From positions 60,787,501 through 60,851,500 of the forward strand of contig NC_069369.1 in NCBI RefSeq assembly GCF_021730395.1: 64,000 bases of DNA, read 5' to 3'. This document shows, piece by piece, positions 31,100 to 38,686 of this stretch. The number at the start of each line of letters is the position of its first letter. The stretch's first letter is position 1. The position numbers and the translations under genes are program-made. The notes below the pieces were generated by a model. The model ran no database searches and had not been told where the DNA came from. It saw nothing but the letters and a program-made list of their open reading frames with translations. This DNA comes from Mercenaria mercenaria (lineage: Eukaryota > Mollusca > Bivalvia > Venerida > Veneridae).

Positions 31100-34000
31100 A
31101 AAAAATTGCTGTCAAAGTAGGTTTATGGTAGGAACTGAATACTCTTCAAAAAGGAGGTACTCTATTATGGGCCTAATACCTTAAACGATGTACCAGAAAC
31201 ATGCAATCCACGTCTGCATTCTTAGTAGCAATTGTGGCGTTGAAGTAGAAATTACACGTCGTGAGGAAAATAGTTGTATGAAACCGAACAATATCCGTAA
31301 AATCCGAGTGGCTGCCGTAATGCCCGGTCATTCAAGGCCTGGCAATTAACGTGCATATTGGTATAATAATGCACGAACTGGGATGACCGTATAATAGGAC
31401 ATATTTCTTGTAATCATGCTATCACGCAATATAAGCAACTGTCTGAAAGTTGTTGTTGAAGTAGAAACTATGAGTTTATGTCTGGTTTCAGGTTGTATTA
31501 CAGTTTCAGTCAAGGAGAATACATTCTCTATCAACATGATACCTTGCAAGAAAAGGTAAGCAACAGTTCGTAAGATGAATGAAGTAAATTTGCAACATTC
31601 TGTGTGGTAAAACGTATTCATTTTTATTTTTATTTTGAATCAGAAACAACGATTTGTTTTACTTGAATAATTCTCAGTAATTTTCCTGAAGGAAAATATG
31701 CTGATAACAGAATTGTTCGTTTGTCTTTAAATAGTTGTGTTATGACACGAAGTCGTTTATTTGTACTGTAATGGGATGTGGTCAAAGACGTAAACTTTTA
31801 TAATCCTTTCAATATGAAGTGCTGAGGAACACAATACTTTTTATTGTGATCGTGCTGTTTATTCAAATAGTTTTAAATTGTGAACCTTCCTGTCGCATTT
31901 ATTACTTCTAAGTTTGGCTTACATGACTACAACTTAAAAAAATAGAAAGGAAAATTAATTTCTGCCAGTCTAAGATAAACAAACATCAGTAACAAATCTG
32001 CTTAAAACACATTTTCGATTTTCAGGTACATGTCGGTTTTCAGCGGTGCCGCCGATCATCTGTAATCCCCTGTCCCTGTGTGGTGATGGTACAGTCTGGA
32101 GACGATACATTTATCATTGACAGATGTCGAAGGTCTGGAGAGCTCTACCATGCTCTGGAGTTCAAAGTTTACAAGAACAATGACATAACAGAACAGACTA
32201 GAGTGTATACACTAACTAACAGGAACTTCTTTCAGGTAACATTGTCCTGGCGTTTGACATACCATTGAACTGCCTGAACGATCACCTGTATTAGGCGACG
32301 ACTTGCCTTAAGCAGCCAGTCAGATATATTCCAAAACTGACATTTGTTCAGATTTTAACTTGTCTTAAGCAACCGTCTGTCTAAAGTAGCCAGATGATGT
32401 TGCTCAGTTGGCCAGCAACTTTATACAAGTTTCACTATATGTTAATTTCTCATACAGAATTTAAATAGAGTGTAGCCTTGCTAAAGGTTTAAGTACATGT
32501 TGTTTTTTTTTAATTTAGAAGTTAAAAGAAGAAAATCTCAACACAAATGCAAATCATCAAAAACTAGTAATTGATGCTTTATACACAGTCTTTAGTTCCG
32601 CCTTGAAACAAGGACAAAAGCCAACTAGGAAACGCCACACTGCAAGAACGTTGCCATCCATACAACACTCTGCATAGAACGGTTCTAAAGCAGTTGTACA
32701 TTTAATTGCCCCTATGAACAAACCGAGTCCGCTACCATTTTGCTTGGTTGTGTTCTTGGCTTCTGAAGAATCTTCATGCAGATTTGATATTTTTTTTTGT
32801 GTTTAAGTAAGGATATAAATATTAGCTGTTCTCTTGTTTTAGTTTGTATTGCCATCAGGAGCAATAGTAAATGTCCGGTCCGGTCGATTTTTGCTAGATG
32901 TCTGGATTAAGCCATCAGCTTTGGATTTCGGCCATACTTCCGGTAAGTGGATGTGTTCTGCATAAATCAAACTGTTGCGACTTTTGCAAATGAGATCTTC
33001 GAATTTACTAGCATTTATTAAAATTAAATTGCTAAGCCTTGATGATTTAGAAATAGCCTTATTTTCTGTGCGATATTAAAGGAGTATTACTTTCAGAACA
33101 AATACCGTGTTCTTCCATTGGTAAGTCCTTTCGTGGACCTAAACTTGTTACATAAAGTATGGCGTCATGGTTGTTAACATGTTTAATGATTCTTATTATG
33201 TAATTATTACTGACATGTATCTTAAAATGGTACATTTCACGCAAAAATTGTTACATCTACAAGTGTAAAAGTCCCTAAATCTTTCAGGTCTTTGCGGAAC
33301 CTATGATGGAGACAGGGAGAATGATTTCACACTGCCAGATGCGAGCGTGGAAGTGCTAAGTGATGTGTTAGAATGGCGGGGAAACTTTTTGCCCTTGACT
33401 TTTGTAAACTCATGGAGGTGAACAGTCATACATTCAGATTTGCAATATTCATATTTGTTCATATTCTGACAGCACTTTATTTATTGCATCAGTATGTATG
33501 TAATATTGTTTGCTGGATTTAACGTCGCACTGACACGATTATATGTCATATGGCGACTTTCCAGCTTTGATGGTTGAGAAAGACCACAGGTACCACTCCA
33601 TGCATTATTTTATCACGGGCGGCCGTCTGGGTATAACCACCGACCTACCGTAAGCCTGCTGGATAGATTCCGCACATGAAAAATTCAACGCCTCGAGTAA
33701 GGCTCGAACCCACATCGGTGAGGGAAAAGTGATTCGAAGCACTCGGCTACGGAGGATCCGACGTATAGACTGTATTTTATATGTAGTAAAATACCAACAT
33801 TTATATAAAAAAAAAACTGCAAAGTGCATTAGACATGTTTTATAAAAGGGGCACTTTAAATTATATATAAAGTATTTCATGAAAGATGAACATTAATATC
33901 TTTCAAAAATACAGTGAAAACTTAGGTGTGGTTATTTCAAAATCAAATTGAAAGAAATTCAAATCTTGATTGATATACTAAACAATTTAAAAGAAGAAAT

Positions 34001-37000
34001 TTTGAATAATATGTAATTAATGCATTCAGTATGTACTGTATCTGAAATTAAATTACGTTTGATATGTTTTGTTTTTCATTAGACCAGAAAACACCTTATT
34101 TGGTGGCGTACAGGAAAGCGATAATTCACTGCCTAGCGAGCTGTTAGGGACAAAATGTGCTTGTACAAATTTAACTTGCACACCGACTGACATTGTAGAG
34201 ACATGTGACTTCATATCAGGAGTGGATATCACTGCAGATCTTGAACTTTACACACAAATTATAGAGGTGCAAACCCGGCGGAGGAGACAGACTGAAAATG
34301 TTTGGGATAATATTGACTATGATCCGGAAAATCCTACTGGTCAGGTAACATAAATGCCTGCTTTCGTCAATCATCAATGATGAAATAAACTCGTACGACC
34401 CGTCTTGTACCACGGACTTTGTTATTAAAACCGTTCTGTCAATATTCCTATAGAAAGCTTATATAAATAGCATAGTAAAAAAGAACATTCATGTAATATA
34501 AAGTAACTATCAAATACCTGAGTGGTTCACTTTCTGTAATATTATGCTATATTTAGTTTTTGCGCAGACTTTACAAAACATAAATACATCTCCAGGCTAA
34601 AGAATAAAATCTGTAACAAGATCCTTTGGAAGCATAGAATGCAAGCAAGAAAAATAATAGCAGACTCGCTTTGACTGAGTCTGTTCATGAAACATATCTG
34701 CACTGTATTTCAGCTTCCTACTTGGCCAACCGGAAGTGGTTTGACGGAAGAAGGTGCAATCCAGACTTGTGAATCAGCATTACGGAATCATGCATCTTGG
34801 GACATTTGTAGTGTCGCTGTTGATACGACATCGATAGTGTCTTCCTGCGTTACAGACATGCTGGTATGTCATACGATTCTATATTATTCAAAATATTGCT
34901 CTCCTCTATATGCAAAATGGCACTGGTCTTCATACCATACATACAGAAATATTTGATATAAAATACTTCTAAAATATAAAGACAATGTTCTTCACATTTC
35001 ATTTTAAGTCTAGAAATTATGGAAATATTGTGCCGAACTTGTTTTTTTCATCATCTTTTTCAACCTTAAATCGAAGAGGACTTGAAGCATGAACACCCAA
35101 CATTCGTAGATGTTCTCGTGTCTTGTTTCAACTGTACTCACAGTGGAAATCCCATACTAACGTGTTTAAAGTATGGCTGATTTATTCTGAATAATTCTAT
35201 TTCAGCTGTCCGATACTGATGAATTTGTGAGCGAATATGTGGAAGATATGAAGTTGCAATGTAAAGTTGCGGTACTGTCTGACCCAAGTATTGCCTCTCT
35301 TTTGAGTCAAACCCAGGAAGAACTTGTGTCCTACCTTTTGACCTTGACATGTCTAAACGATTGTAGTGGTCGTGGTCAGTGTGTGAATGGTATGTATTGT
35401 ACTGTCATATAAGTACAACTATTGTGTCTCATACGTGCACAGGTATTTGCGAAAGTAAGTTCATATTGGTATATTTAAAGATATGAACACGTGAAGCAAT
35501 TAGAGCTCTACAAGATATTCATATGAATGTCTTTTGTCTGTGTTAAAGACCTGCTCAAGTCCTACCTTTTAACCTTAAATTGTCACTGAAAAAGCATGAA
35601 AATCCAGACTATGAACAGTGACGCCGGTCAAAATAGAGTCTATTTTATATAAAATTCTATATAAAATACCTGTGGTTTTGCGTGCTAAAGTGTGGCGCGT
35701 GGCCAAGTTATAGATCTGGTTACATAGGAATAATCATATAATGCACTTTACTAATCTACAGGTGTTGTTAAAAGGACTTGGCTGACAGCAAAGTATTATC
35801 TGCACTTTATTTACTACGTTCGTTATATGCTGTTACTTTAACAGAAAGGCATGTCTCAAAATCCACAGACTATGTTTTTTTGAAAAAGTTGATTCTGCGT
35901 TCTTTTCACATTTAATAGGAGTCATACTTCTTATAATATACCAAAAGTTATTCTTTGTAACTTATTAAAAATTAAAACCTGTTATTGTTTACAAATATAT
36001 ACTTCACATTGGGTTTGGTATCAAGCTTGGATTAATTTTAGCTTTAATGTATAATCACATTTGGCTTCTGGGTTCATACACACAAGAGAATTGAATAGCC
36101 GCGGAGCAGGGCTTTATTGTCCTTCTATGGTAGCCGACAGAAACGGTGGGTGCTCATCCCAGATATTGTTTTTTTTATTGCTTTACACATTAAGGTGTCA
36201 CTTCGTCATATTCAAAAGTACTTTTGCTTGCAATTCAGATGTTTGTCAATGTGATGCTGGTTACCTGGGTGACGACTGCTCAGGTTCTCTAGATACGGCC
36301 CCAGCGATAACATCTCTGTCTGAAAACATATATTCTGAAGTAGCAGGCTCTGGTTTGACTGTGATCTCCAGACAAGTGGTTGTGTATGGCAGTGGTTTTG
36401 AGAATTCAAACAATCTTACTTGTCACACAAAACAAGTTGAGGTAAAGATTTCATAGAAATTTTAAAGTTTTTTACAGTAAATATAGAAATATCAATGGTT
36501 GTATTATTGATATCTAAAATCGTTTCGATTAAAATTTCTTTGTCACAGTGGTTTCTTAGCTTTGCTCTTAGCGAAGTTTCATGTTTAAGATGTTTGATCT
36601 TTTCCTTAGACATAATGATATTCATGTAGGAATAATCTGAAATAAAATCATTATTTAAGCCTGGTAAGTAACGCATCGTCATTTTTATTGCAGGTTTCTG
36701 ACACCGGATATCGCAGCGCAGATATTGTTAGCAGTTCTAGAGGAACGTTCTTGACATCCGGTACACTTCTATGCGAAGTGTTTGGTTCCCTGCCTTTGAC
36801 GGGTCTTTTGTTGTCTGTTAGCAACAATGGTGTAAACCAGTCTAATGGTGTGATGTACATATTTCAAGATCCAGTCTGCTTTGATTGCGACCCAGACGCA
36901 GAGACATGTAATAATCAGGTAGATACCACTTTACATTAGCAAATGATAAAGACAAATAAATGAATATTATATGACATAGCTGAGATTTAATCCATCTGAG

Positions 37001-38686
37001 GTATTATGTGTTACAGTTAGAGGAATATTCGACATTATAATATTCTTTCCATGTGTAAAACAAAAAGTTTTATAATGTGCTATTATACATTTCAGTCAAC
37101 AAGTTGTGTGATTGAAGGACAATGTTATGCAGCTGGAGTATATAGTCCAACAGATCAGTGTCTTCTCTGTGACCCTGTTTCAAATTTCTGGATATTTAAA
37201 CCTTGTATGTATAGGTATTAATTATTGTTTTTAAGTATCTACCTATTTTCTTGGTCCAAGCTCAGAACTTGATTCCTTATTTGTCTGTTCGTAAAATTTA
37301 CTGAATGGCATAAAAATTGCAGTTATCAAGCTTTGATAAATCTTTTTCTATGTTCTGTTTTATAGTCATGGATCTGCGATTTTCGTTTTATTTACAGCAT
37401 CCACATGTGTTACAACAAGTACATCCACCACTTCATCTTCGACAAGTTCCACCTCTTCTACAACTTCAACGACGTCTTCAACATCAAGTTCTACTATTTC
37501 TAGTACAGATTCCACGTCAAGTAGCACTAGTTCCACAACATCTAGTACAAGCCCAAGCACATCAAGCTCTAGCTCCACAACTTCGAGCTCTACCTCAGCC
37601 TCTTCAAGCACAAGTCCATCCACGTCAGTATCTTCACCGACCTCTCCATCACCTTCTACACCAAGTACCACTCAACCTGGACAGGAAGGAGACAAAGACG
37701 AACAAGATGGGGATAAAGAAGACACGCAAACATTCAACATAGTCATAATTACAGGAGCATGTGTGGTCGTGCTGATTGTTGTTGTGACTGCAATATTTGC
37801 ATACCGTTTGCGAAGGTGAGTATTTCTTTTAACAAATGATATGTTTGATCAACTAGTAAAACCGTAGTTTTGAGAATTCAAATTTCTTTGTTGTGATGGA
37901 GCTTTAATCTGATTATTACATGTATTAGCAGTTTTAGAAGATCTGTTAGGTTACATTTTGACAAGGAAATGAGTTTGGATATGGTTTCAATGGAACTTGT
38001 TTTCAGACTCTTTTCACTAAGTTGATTGTTAACCTTGTTGCTTGTATTTGGTGTATGTACATTAGTTATTAAAATGATGTTAATATGCAATTTAATAGTA
38101 ATATACTCTGTATGTTCTAGTGAGCTAGGCAATATAACTTTTTTCCTCTTTCAGGAAAGATATCCGGACATCTAAAGCGGGTAGCTCAGTAAACTCCTCT
38201 GAGCCGCCACCAAGAAAACAAGGTCAGACCAATCCTGGTTATAGTAGAGGAGAGGCAGTAAGACCTATTGCCGGTGACCCAGTAATTCAACCTCGTAGAA
38301 TTACTCCGCTATATAGCGCCGCCTTCAATACTGAAGGACTGGAGGGGCGGGCAGGAGCTCCTGATATATATGAAGATGACCCAGGTCTACACACTGTCAA
38401 TATAGAAATATTTGACGAAGGAAGAGGACGCAGCAGAGAGAGGCCAACTGGAGAAAGACCTGTTATGTACGATCCGGAGTATGACAACGCCGGTTTGGAG
38501 AGGAGATACACTATCCCAAGGCCATATGTTGCTCCCCAACCAGCGGGGATATACCCGGAGGTTAGAAGACAAGGTGTAGATGCAGATTATGATAATGTTA
38601 CACCGGAGAGGCAAGGAGCGGACAAAAGAGAAAGTCCAATGCCAGATTATTATGAGGCTGATGGCGCCGATGTTACGCGAATGTAA
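349..38686 (+). CDS. Giant modular transmembrane protein: VWC-WAP-VWC, Cys-repeat array with two LU domains, VWDE-like C-terminal part (5' end missing)
   Basis: Fifty-two coding exons were read by hand: 349-477, 1088-1228, 1634-1762, 2455-2557, 2854-3102, 3296-3459, 3744-3971, 4581-4666, 5014-5290, 5525-5630, 7862-8071, 8523-8804, 9050-9292, 9538-10538, 11027-11109, 11440-11572, 12026-12125, 12552-12785, 13029-13424, 14028-14174, 14445-14665, 14971-15100, 15588-15827, 17069-17229, 17959-18136, 18683-18937, 19294-19523, 20285-20434, 21195-21230, 21795-21912, 22506-22730, 23116-23300, 23925-24060, 24226-24471, 24741-25156, 25860-26022, 26546-26761, 27137-27275, 27799-27953, 28898-29185, 31492-31555, 32026-32235, 32843-32942, 33288-33417, 34083-34344, 34714-34863, 35206-35389, 36239-36441, 36694-36918, 37096-37204, 37398-37815, 38155-38686. 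All introns are GT-AG and all phases agree, giving 3,637 codons plus stop. The first exon begins with two bases of a split codon, so signal peptide and start lie upstream. I infer a type I surface receptor or adhesion protein. Its ligand and function are unknown. Confidence 0.85.
720..967 (-). repeat. tRNA-derived SINE
   Basis: On the minus strand the head reads TGGCGCAGTGGTTGGCAGG (A-box-like), followed by GGTTCAATTCCCGG (B box), then about 170 bp of non-tRNA body. It lies in the intron after exon 1. There is no good cloverleaf with mature tRNA ends, so it is a SINE and not a tRNA gene. Confidence 0.7.
1088..1228 (+). CDS. Giant gene exon 2: WAP four-disulfide core domain
   Basis: Phase 1-1 exon, residues 43-89. 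It reads KCPAVDENQVGICVEMC, then CGSDDDCDSGQLCCSNGCG and HVCT. This matches the WAP pattern KCP...C..C..D.DC....KCC..GCG..C, including the paired cysteines. WAP domains are known as protease-inhibitor or antimicrobial modules; which role holds here cannot be read from sequence. It sits between two VWC-like exons, and all three exons share the same phase. Confidence 0.85.
1634..1762 (+). CDS. Giant gene exon 3: VWC-like domain 2
   Basis: Phase 1-1 exon of the same 129-bp length as exon 1. It encodes ECAYDDMIYSSGDSF, then the CNTCFC core and CTRMYC. It is a clear paralogue of exon 1: same cysteine spacing, the shared GDSF motif, and the same borders. The WAP exon lies between the two copies. 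Confidence 0.75.
1838..2035. repeat. MITE family C copy
   Basis: Marked by GTAGTGGTCCCGTGATG at the left, GGCATTCTTCGGAC and GCATACGGAGAATATG in the interior, and a decayed CTACCACC end. The same words in the same order occur at 21985, 25450, 27300, 61845 and 62127. Confidence 0.55.
2455..3971 (+). CDS. Giant gene exons 4-7: cysteine-patterned repeats, block 1
   Basis: Exons 2455-2557, 2854-3102, 3296-3459 and 3744-3971, residues about 133-380. This is the start of an array with the loose pattern: hydrophobic residues, C, 6-7 residues, C, about 22-25 residues, C. Examples are LLKCVEPKVKGC in exon 5 and MIDCVYNFTTGC in exon 6. Heptad-like hydrophobic spacing suggests disulfide-linked helical hairpins. 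Exons 4 and 5 end with a Cys codon plus two bases, a border seen throughout the array. I do not recognise the family; nematode DUF19-like or other helical Cys domains are possible but unproven. Confidence 0.75.
4581..5290 (+). CDS. Giant gene exons 8-9: Ly6/uPAR (LU) domain 1 plus Thr/Ser linker
   Basis: Exons 4581-4666 and 5014-5290, residues about 381-501. The domain opens VACHHCQGFTDIEMC and ends CVACCHGDICN, matching the LU three-finger signature with its closing CC....CN. The intron falls at phase 0 just before VCATSL, and the outer borders are phase 1. LU domain 2 has the same 1-0-1 arrangement. The rest of exon 9 encodes a Thr/Ser/Pro-rich linker of about 35 residues that is probably O-glycosylated. 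LU folds usually mediate protein-protein binding outside the cell. Confidence 0.82.
5525..9292 (+). CDS. Giant gene exons 10-13: cysteine-patterned repeats, block 2
   Basis: Exons 5525-5630, 7862-8071, 8523-8804 and 9050-9292, residues about 502-782. Each ends in a Cys codon followed by two bases of a split codon (TGC AA or TGC AG). After the border the pattern restarts, as in ETMKCLQSRYQYC in exon 12 and GLTCIRDNTFNC in exon 13. Second halves show motifs such as AMKCARYV and AWKCLASL. The 2.2-kb intron between exons 10 and 11 is the longest but one in the gene. I do not recognise the domain family. Confidence 0.75.
5631..7861. other. 2.2-kb intron of the giant gene with unidentified repeat-like sequence
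   Basis: No exon fits the phase here. The middle part (about 6100-6700) is less AT-rich, with a TATAAATA string near 6140 and a 14-bp direct repeat GAGAATTCATTCTG at about 6163 and 6492. Around 6840-6930 a short phrase with ATATGATAG repeats. It could be an old transposable element, but I see no protein or matching ends. Confidence 0.4.
9538..10538 (+). CDS. Giant gene exon 14: largest exon, Cys repeat plus Gly/Asn-rich LNLPGG segment
   Basis: A single 1,001-bp exon, residues about 783-1115. It begins as a normal Cys repeat (HHCIMNATQNC), continues through about 110 cysteine-free residues of helical character, and then enters a low-complexity stretch at about residues 933-1008 (9991-10215). 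That stretch is rich in Gly and Asn with near-repeats INLPGG, LNLPGG and LNLPGG. It closes with another helical, two-Cys segment. The Gly-rich part may be a flexible or self-associating spacer (inference). The 3' border is phase 1, ready to accept the following LU exon. Confidence 0.8.
11027..11572 (+). CDS. Giant gene exons 15-16: Ly6/uPAR (LU) domain 2
   Basis: Exons 11027-11109 and 11440-11572, residues about 1116-1187. It opens DQCYSCNGLHSNDEC and closes CYCCHGSHCN, the LU signature. The internal intron is phase 0 directly before VCQAKF, the same point as in LU domain 1. Flanking borders are phase 1, so the pair of exons could insert without shifting frame. Unlike LU domain 1, it has no Thr/Ser linker. 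Confidence 0.82.
12026..15827 (+). CDS. Giant gene exons 17-23: cysteine-patterned repeats, block 3
   Basis: Exons 12026-12125, 12552-12785, 13029-13424, 14028-14174, 14445-14665, 14971-15100 and 15588-15827, residues about 1188-1677. The same C-x6/7-C pattern recurs, for example DLTLCVQNHTASC in exon 20. Exons 18, 19, 22 and 23 end with Cys plus a split codon. Exon 19 has a Ser/Asn/Gln-rich insert of about 50 residues with several N-glycosylation sequons. The intron after exon 19 carries a palindromic MITE at 13688-13924. Confidence 0.75.
13688..13924. repeat. Palindromic MITE family A, complete copy
   Basis: A near-perfect inverted repeat of about 237 bp. The ends are TGAGCTGTGCCATGGG and CCATGGCACGGTTCA in mirror form, and the arms contain GGATCCAGACCAGCCTGCGC and its complement. 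The loop is about 30 bp (AAAGCC...GAGAAACTG). It lies in the intron after exon 19. Short reading frames through it, starting MDPDQTARMRR, are not genes. Confidence 0.9.
15915..16550. repeat. Interspersed repeat with a reiterated phrase
   Basis: The phrase GCAAAGTTTCAAAGCTAT, or a close variant, recurs at intervals of roughly 70-210 bp (about 16030, 16154, 16235 and 16420). It is linked to AAGTGGACCTAAA-type words. No coding frame is evident. It occupies much of the 1.2-kb intron between exons 23 and 24. Confidence 0.5.
17069..20434 (+). CDS. Giant gene exons 24-28: cysteine-patterned repeats, block 4
   Basis: Exons 17069-17229, 17959-18136, 18683-18937, 19294-19523 and 20285-20434, residues about 1678-2001. 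Typical pieces are LSDCVLPKLRGC in exon 26 and IEQCVFYATEGC in exon 27. Exon 25 begins with an Asn-rich stretch holding several NxT/NxS sequons. A 3' fragment of MITE family B ends only about 20 bp before the acceptor of exon 25. Exons 25 and 26 end with Cys plus a split codon. Confidence 0.75.
17853..17936 (+). repeat. MITE family B, 3' fragment
   Basis: Contains CCCCTTTAACAGTTAATGGT and TTCATTATAGAAATTAGCAG, ending GGTAAGGGTTAA, the right end of family B seen whole at 55713. It stops just before the acceptor of giant-gene exon 25. Confidence 0.7.
18264..18549 (-). repeat. tRNA-derived SINE, family with GTCGCACCGACAC tail
   Basis: The minus-strand head has GGTCGAGTGGTTAAGG (A box) and GGGTTCAAGCCTC (B box). 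The far end carries the motif GTTGGGTTTAGTGTCGCAC as read on the + strand. It is a close relative of the copy at 33508-33757 and lies in the intron after exon 25. Confidence 0.75.
21195..21230 (+). CDS. Giant gene exon 29: 36-bp microexon
   Basis: Twelve codons, DDELSQEQKPRK, flanked by an ACAG acceptor and a GTATTC donor. Both borders are phase 1, so skipping it would keep the frame. It is highly charged and lies between Cys-repeat exons, so it probably forms a hinge. It is supported only by splice signals and phase fit. A transcript could show it is optional. Confidence 0.6.
21340..21616 (-). repeat. tRNA-derived SINE with a different tRNA head
   Basis: The minus-strand head is TTTAGCTCAGTAGGGAGCG and B box GAGTTCGATTCCCGG, a different tRNA-like head from the 18264 copy. 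The opposite end has TTTGGGTTTAACGCC. It sits in the intron between the microexon and exon 30. Confidence 0.75.
21795..27275 (+). CDS. Giant gene exons 30-38: cysteine-patterned repeats, block 5
   Basis: Exons 21795-21912, 22506-22730, 23116-23300, 23925-24060, 24226-24471, 24741-25156, 25860-26022, 26546-26761 and 27137-27275, residues about 2014-2628. Repeats include SALTCFFNNLNAC in exon 34, DVKHCFEVTTRSC in exon 35 and TLKCLEDSVTSC in exon 38. Exons 31, 33, 34, 36 and 37 end with Cys plus a split codon. Exons 30 and 34 use GTACGT donors. Exon 33 has two in-frame acceptor choices 27 bases apart. Exon 38 ends at phase 0, marking the change to the C-terminal module set. Confidence 0.75.
21985..22135. 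repeat. MITE family C copy
   Basis: Contains GTATTCTCCGTATGCTC, TTCGGCATTCACCGG, GAAGAATGCCGAA and ends CACTACCTTAA. The interior is partly palindromic. It lies in the intron after exon 30. Confidence 0.6.
25450..25612. repeat. MITE family C copy
   Basis: Contains TATTCTCGCTAGGTAATTCG, CGACATTCTTCGGATG and CGCCGAGAATACGG, and ends CGGATCCACAACCTTAA. It lies in the intron after exon 35. Confidence 0.6.
27300..27490. repeat. MITE family C copy
   Basis: Begins AGTAGTGGACCCGCTAGG, contains CTTCGGCATTTTCCGG and CGAGAATACGAAATATCACG, and ends CCATTACTTTAA. It lies directly after exon 38. Confidence 0.6.
27799..29185 (+). CDS. Giant gene exons 39-40: pre-VWD beta-rich region and start of VWD
   Basis: Exons 27799-27953 and 28898-29185, residues about 2629-2776. 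The cysteine density drops and the sequence becomes beta-strand-like, with alternating hydrophobic residues. Near the end of exon 40, VCYLISEPTIKTFDN matches the opening of a VWD domain (C...DPHI.TFD). Proteins of the VWDE group are known to carry an uncharacterised beta-rich region before VWD, so the context agrees. Confidence 0.75.
28186..28320 (-). repeat. SINE body fragment
   Basis: Related to the body of the SINE at 46640-46958: shared phrases include TATAAACGGCGGTTTCTGC against TATAAACGACGGTGTCTAC, plus the ACGTGACATGA-like end. The tRNA head is missing. It lies in the intron before exon 40. Confidence 0.5.
30357..31180. mobile_element. Non-autonomous DNA transposon with TTAA target duplication
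   Basis: The ends are inverted: GGTATTAGGCCCCTAATAG on the left and CTATTATGGGCCTAATACC on the right. TTAA flanks each side (30353-30356 and 31181-31184). A TTAA duplication is usual for piggyBac-like elements. No coding frame is present. It contains a run of 27 C at 31071-31097. It lies in the intron between exons 40 and 41 of the giant gene. Confidence 0.75.
31492..33417 (+). CDS. Giant gene exons 41-44: von Willebrand factor type D domain
   Basis: Exons 31492-31555, 32026-32235, 32843-32942 and 33288-33417, residues about 2777-2944. The VWD landmarks follow in order: YSFSQGEYILYQHD; a CPC motif in IPCPCVVMVQSGDD; TFIIDRC; VLPSGAIVNV; and the closing LCGTYDGDRENDF. The order matches VWDE-type proteins (VWD and EGF domain-containing). 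VWD domains support multimerisation or binding in secreted and surface proteins. The domain is spread over five exons counting exon 40, with introns in mixed phases, unlike the one-exon VWC and WAP modules. Confidence 0.88.
33508..33757 (-). repeat. tRNA-derived SINE, same family as 18264-18549
   Basis: It shares the GGATTTAACGTCGCACTGAC end, the CATATGGCGACTTTCCA phrase and the B-box-like GGCTCGAACCCACATCGG with the copy at 18264. It is truncated or diverged at the tRNA head and lies in the intron after exon 44. Confidence 0.7.
34083..35389 (+). CDS. Giant gene exons 45-47: post-VWD region with tetra-arginine site, first half of EGF-like domain
   Basis: Exons 34083-34344, 34714-34863 and 35206-35389, residues about 2945-3142. 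Exon 45 begins with the post-VWD cysteines (KCACTNLTC) and then has TRRRRQT at 34273-34293, a good proprotein-convertase-type cleavage site. Exons 46 and 47 form a helical, Cys-bearing region. Exon 47 ends NDCSGRGQCVNG, the first half of an EGF-like domain, split at phase 1. Cleavage at the Arg cluster would leave two chains, perhaps held by disulfides (inference). Confidence 0.8.
36239..36918 (+). CDS. Giant gene exons 48-49: end of EGF-like domain and IPT/TIG-like Ig fold
   Basis: Exons 36239-36441 and 36694-36918, residues about 3143-3285. The EGF-like domain is completed by VCQCDAGYLGDDC. Next comes PAITSLSENIYSEVAGSG, then VVVYGSGFENSNNLTC and SVSNNGVNQSNGVMYIF, a pattern typical of IPT/TIG or filamin-like Ig folds (P.I......G..V.V.G..F and SNNG...SN). 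It ends in a short cysteine cluster, CFDCDPDAETC. The same EGF then Ig-like order is known from VWDE relatives. Confidence 0.72.
37096..37204 (+). CDS. Giant gene exon 50: short Cys-rich module
   Basis: Residues about 3286-3321. The pattern CVIEGQCYAAGVYSP followed by CLLCDP and a Trp (C.I.G.CY..G...P...C..C.P......W) is one I know from the juxtamembrane part of invertebrate VWDE-like and related surface proteins. It is phase 0 at the start and phase 1 at the end, and it leads straight into the mucin stalk. Confidence 0.7.
37398..37815 (+). CDS. Giant gene exon 51: Ser/Thr mucin-like stalk and transmembrane helix
   Basis: Residues about 3322-3461. About 85 residues are almost all Ser and Thr with a few Pro, a stalk expected to be heavily O-glycosylated. 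A short charged patch (EGDKDEQDGDKED) follows. The membrane helix is next, starting NIVIITGACVVVLIVVV and running to about residue 3457, closed by the basic stop-transfer YRLRR. Topology is therefore type I, with the domain array outside. The antisense reading frame through the Ser/Thr repeat is an artefact. Confidence 0.9.
38155..38686 (+). CDS. Giant gene exon 52: cytoplasmic tail with two YDN motifs and stop codon
   Basis: Residues 3462-3637, about 180 cytoplasmic residues counted from the end of the membrane helix, ending in TAA at 38684-38686. The tail is Pro-, Arg- and Gly-rich and probably disordered. It contains EYDNAGLE and DYDNVTPE, both fitting the Y-x-N core bound by Grb2-type SH2 domains when phosphorylated, plus other acidic tyrosine sites (PDIYEDD, PDYYEAD). 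No kinase or other catalytic domain is seen. The motifs suggest phosphotyrosine signalling; this is inference. Confidence 0.88.

Noticed and set aside
37366-37671. Minus-strand frame rich in Val, Glu and Leu
   Set aside because: It is the antisense of the Ser/Thr codon repeat in exon 51 of the giant gene.
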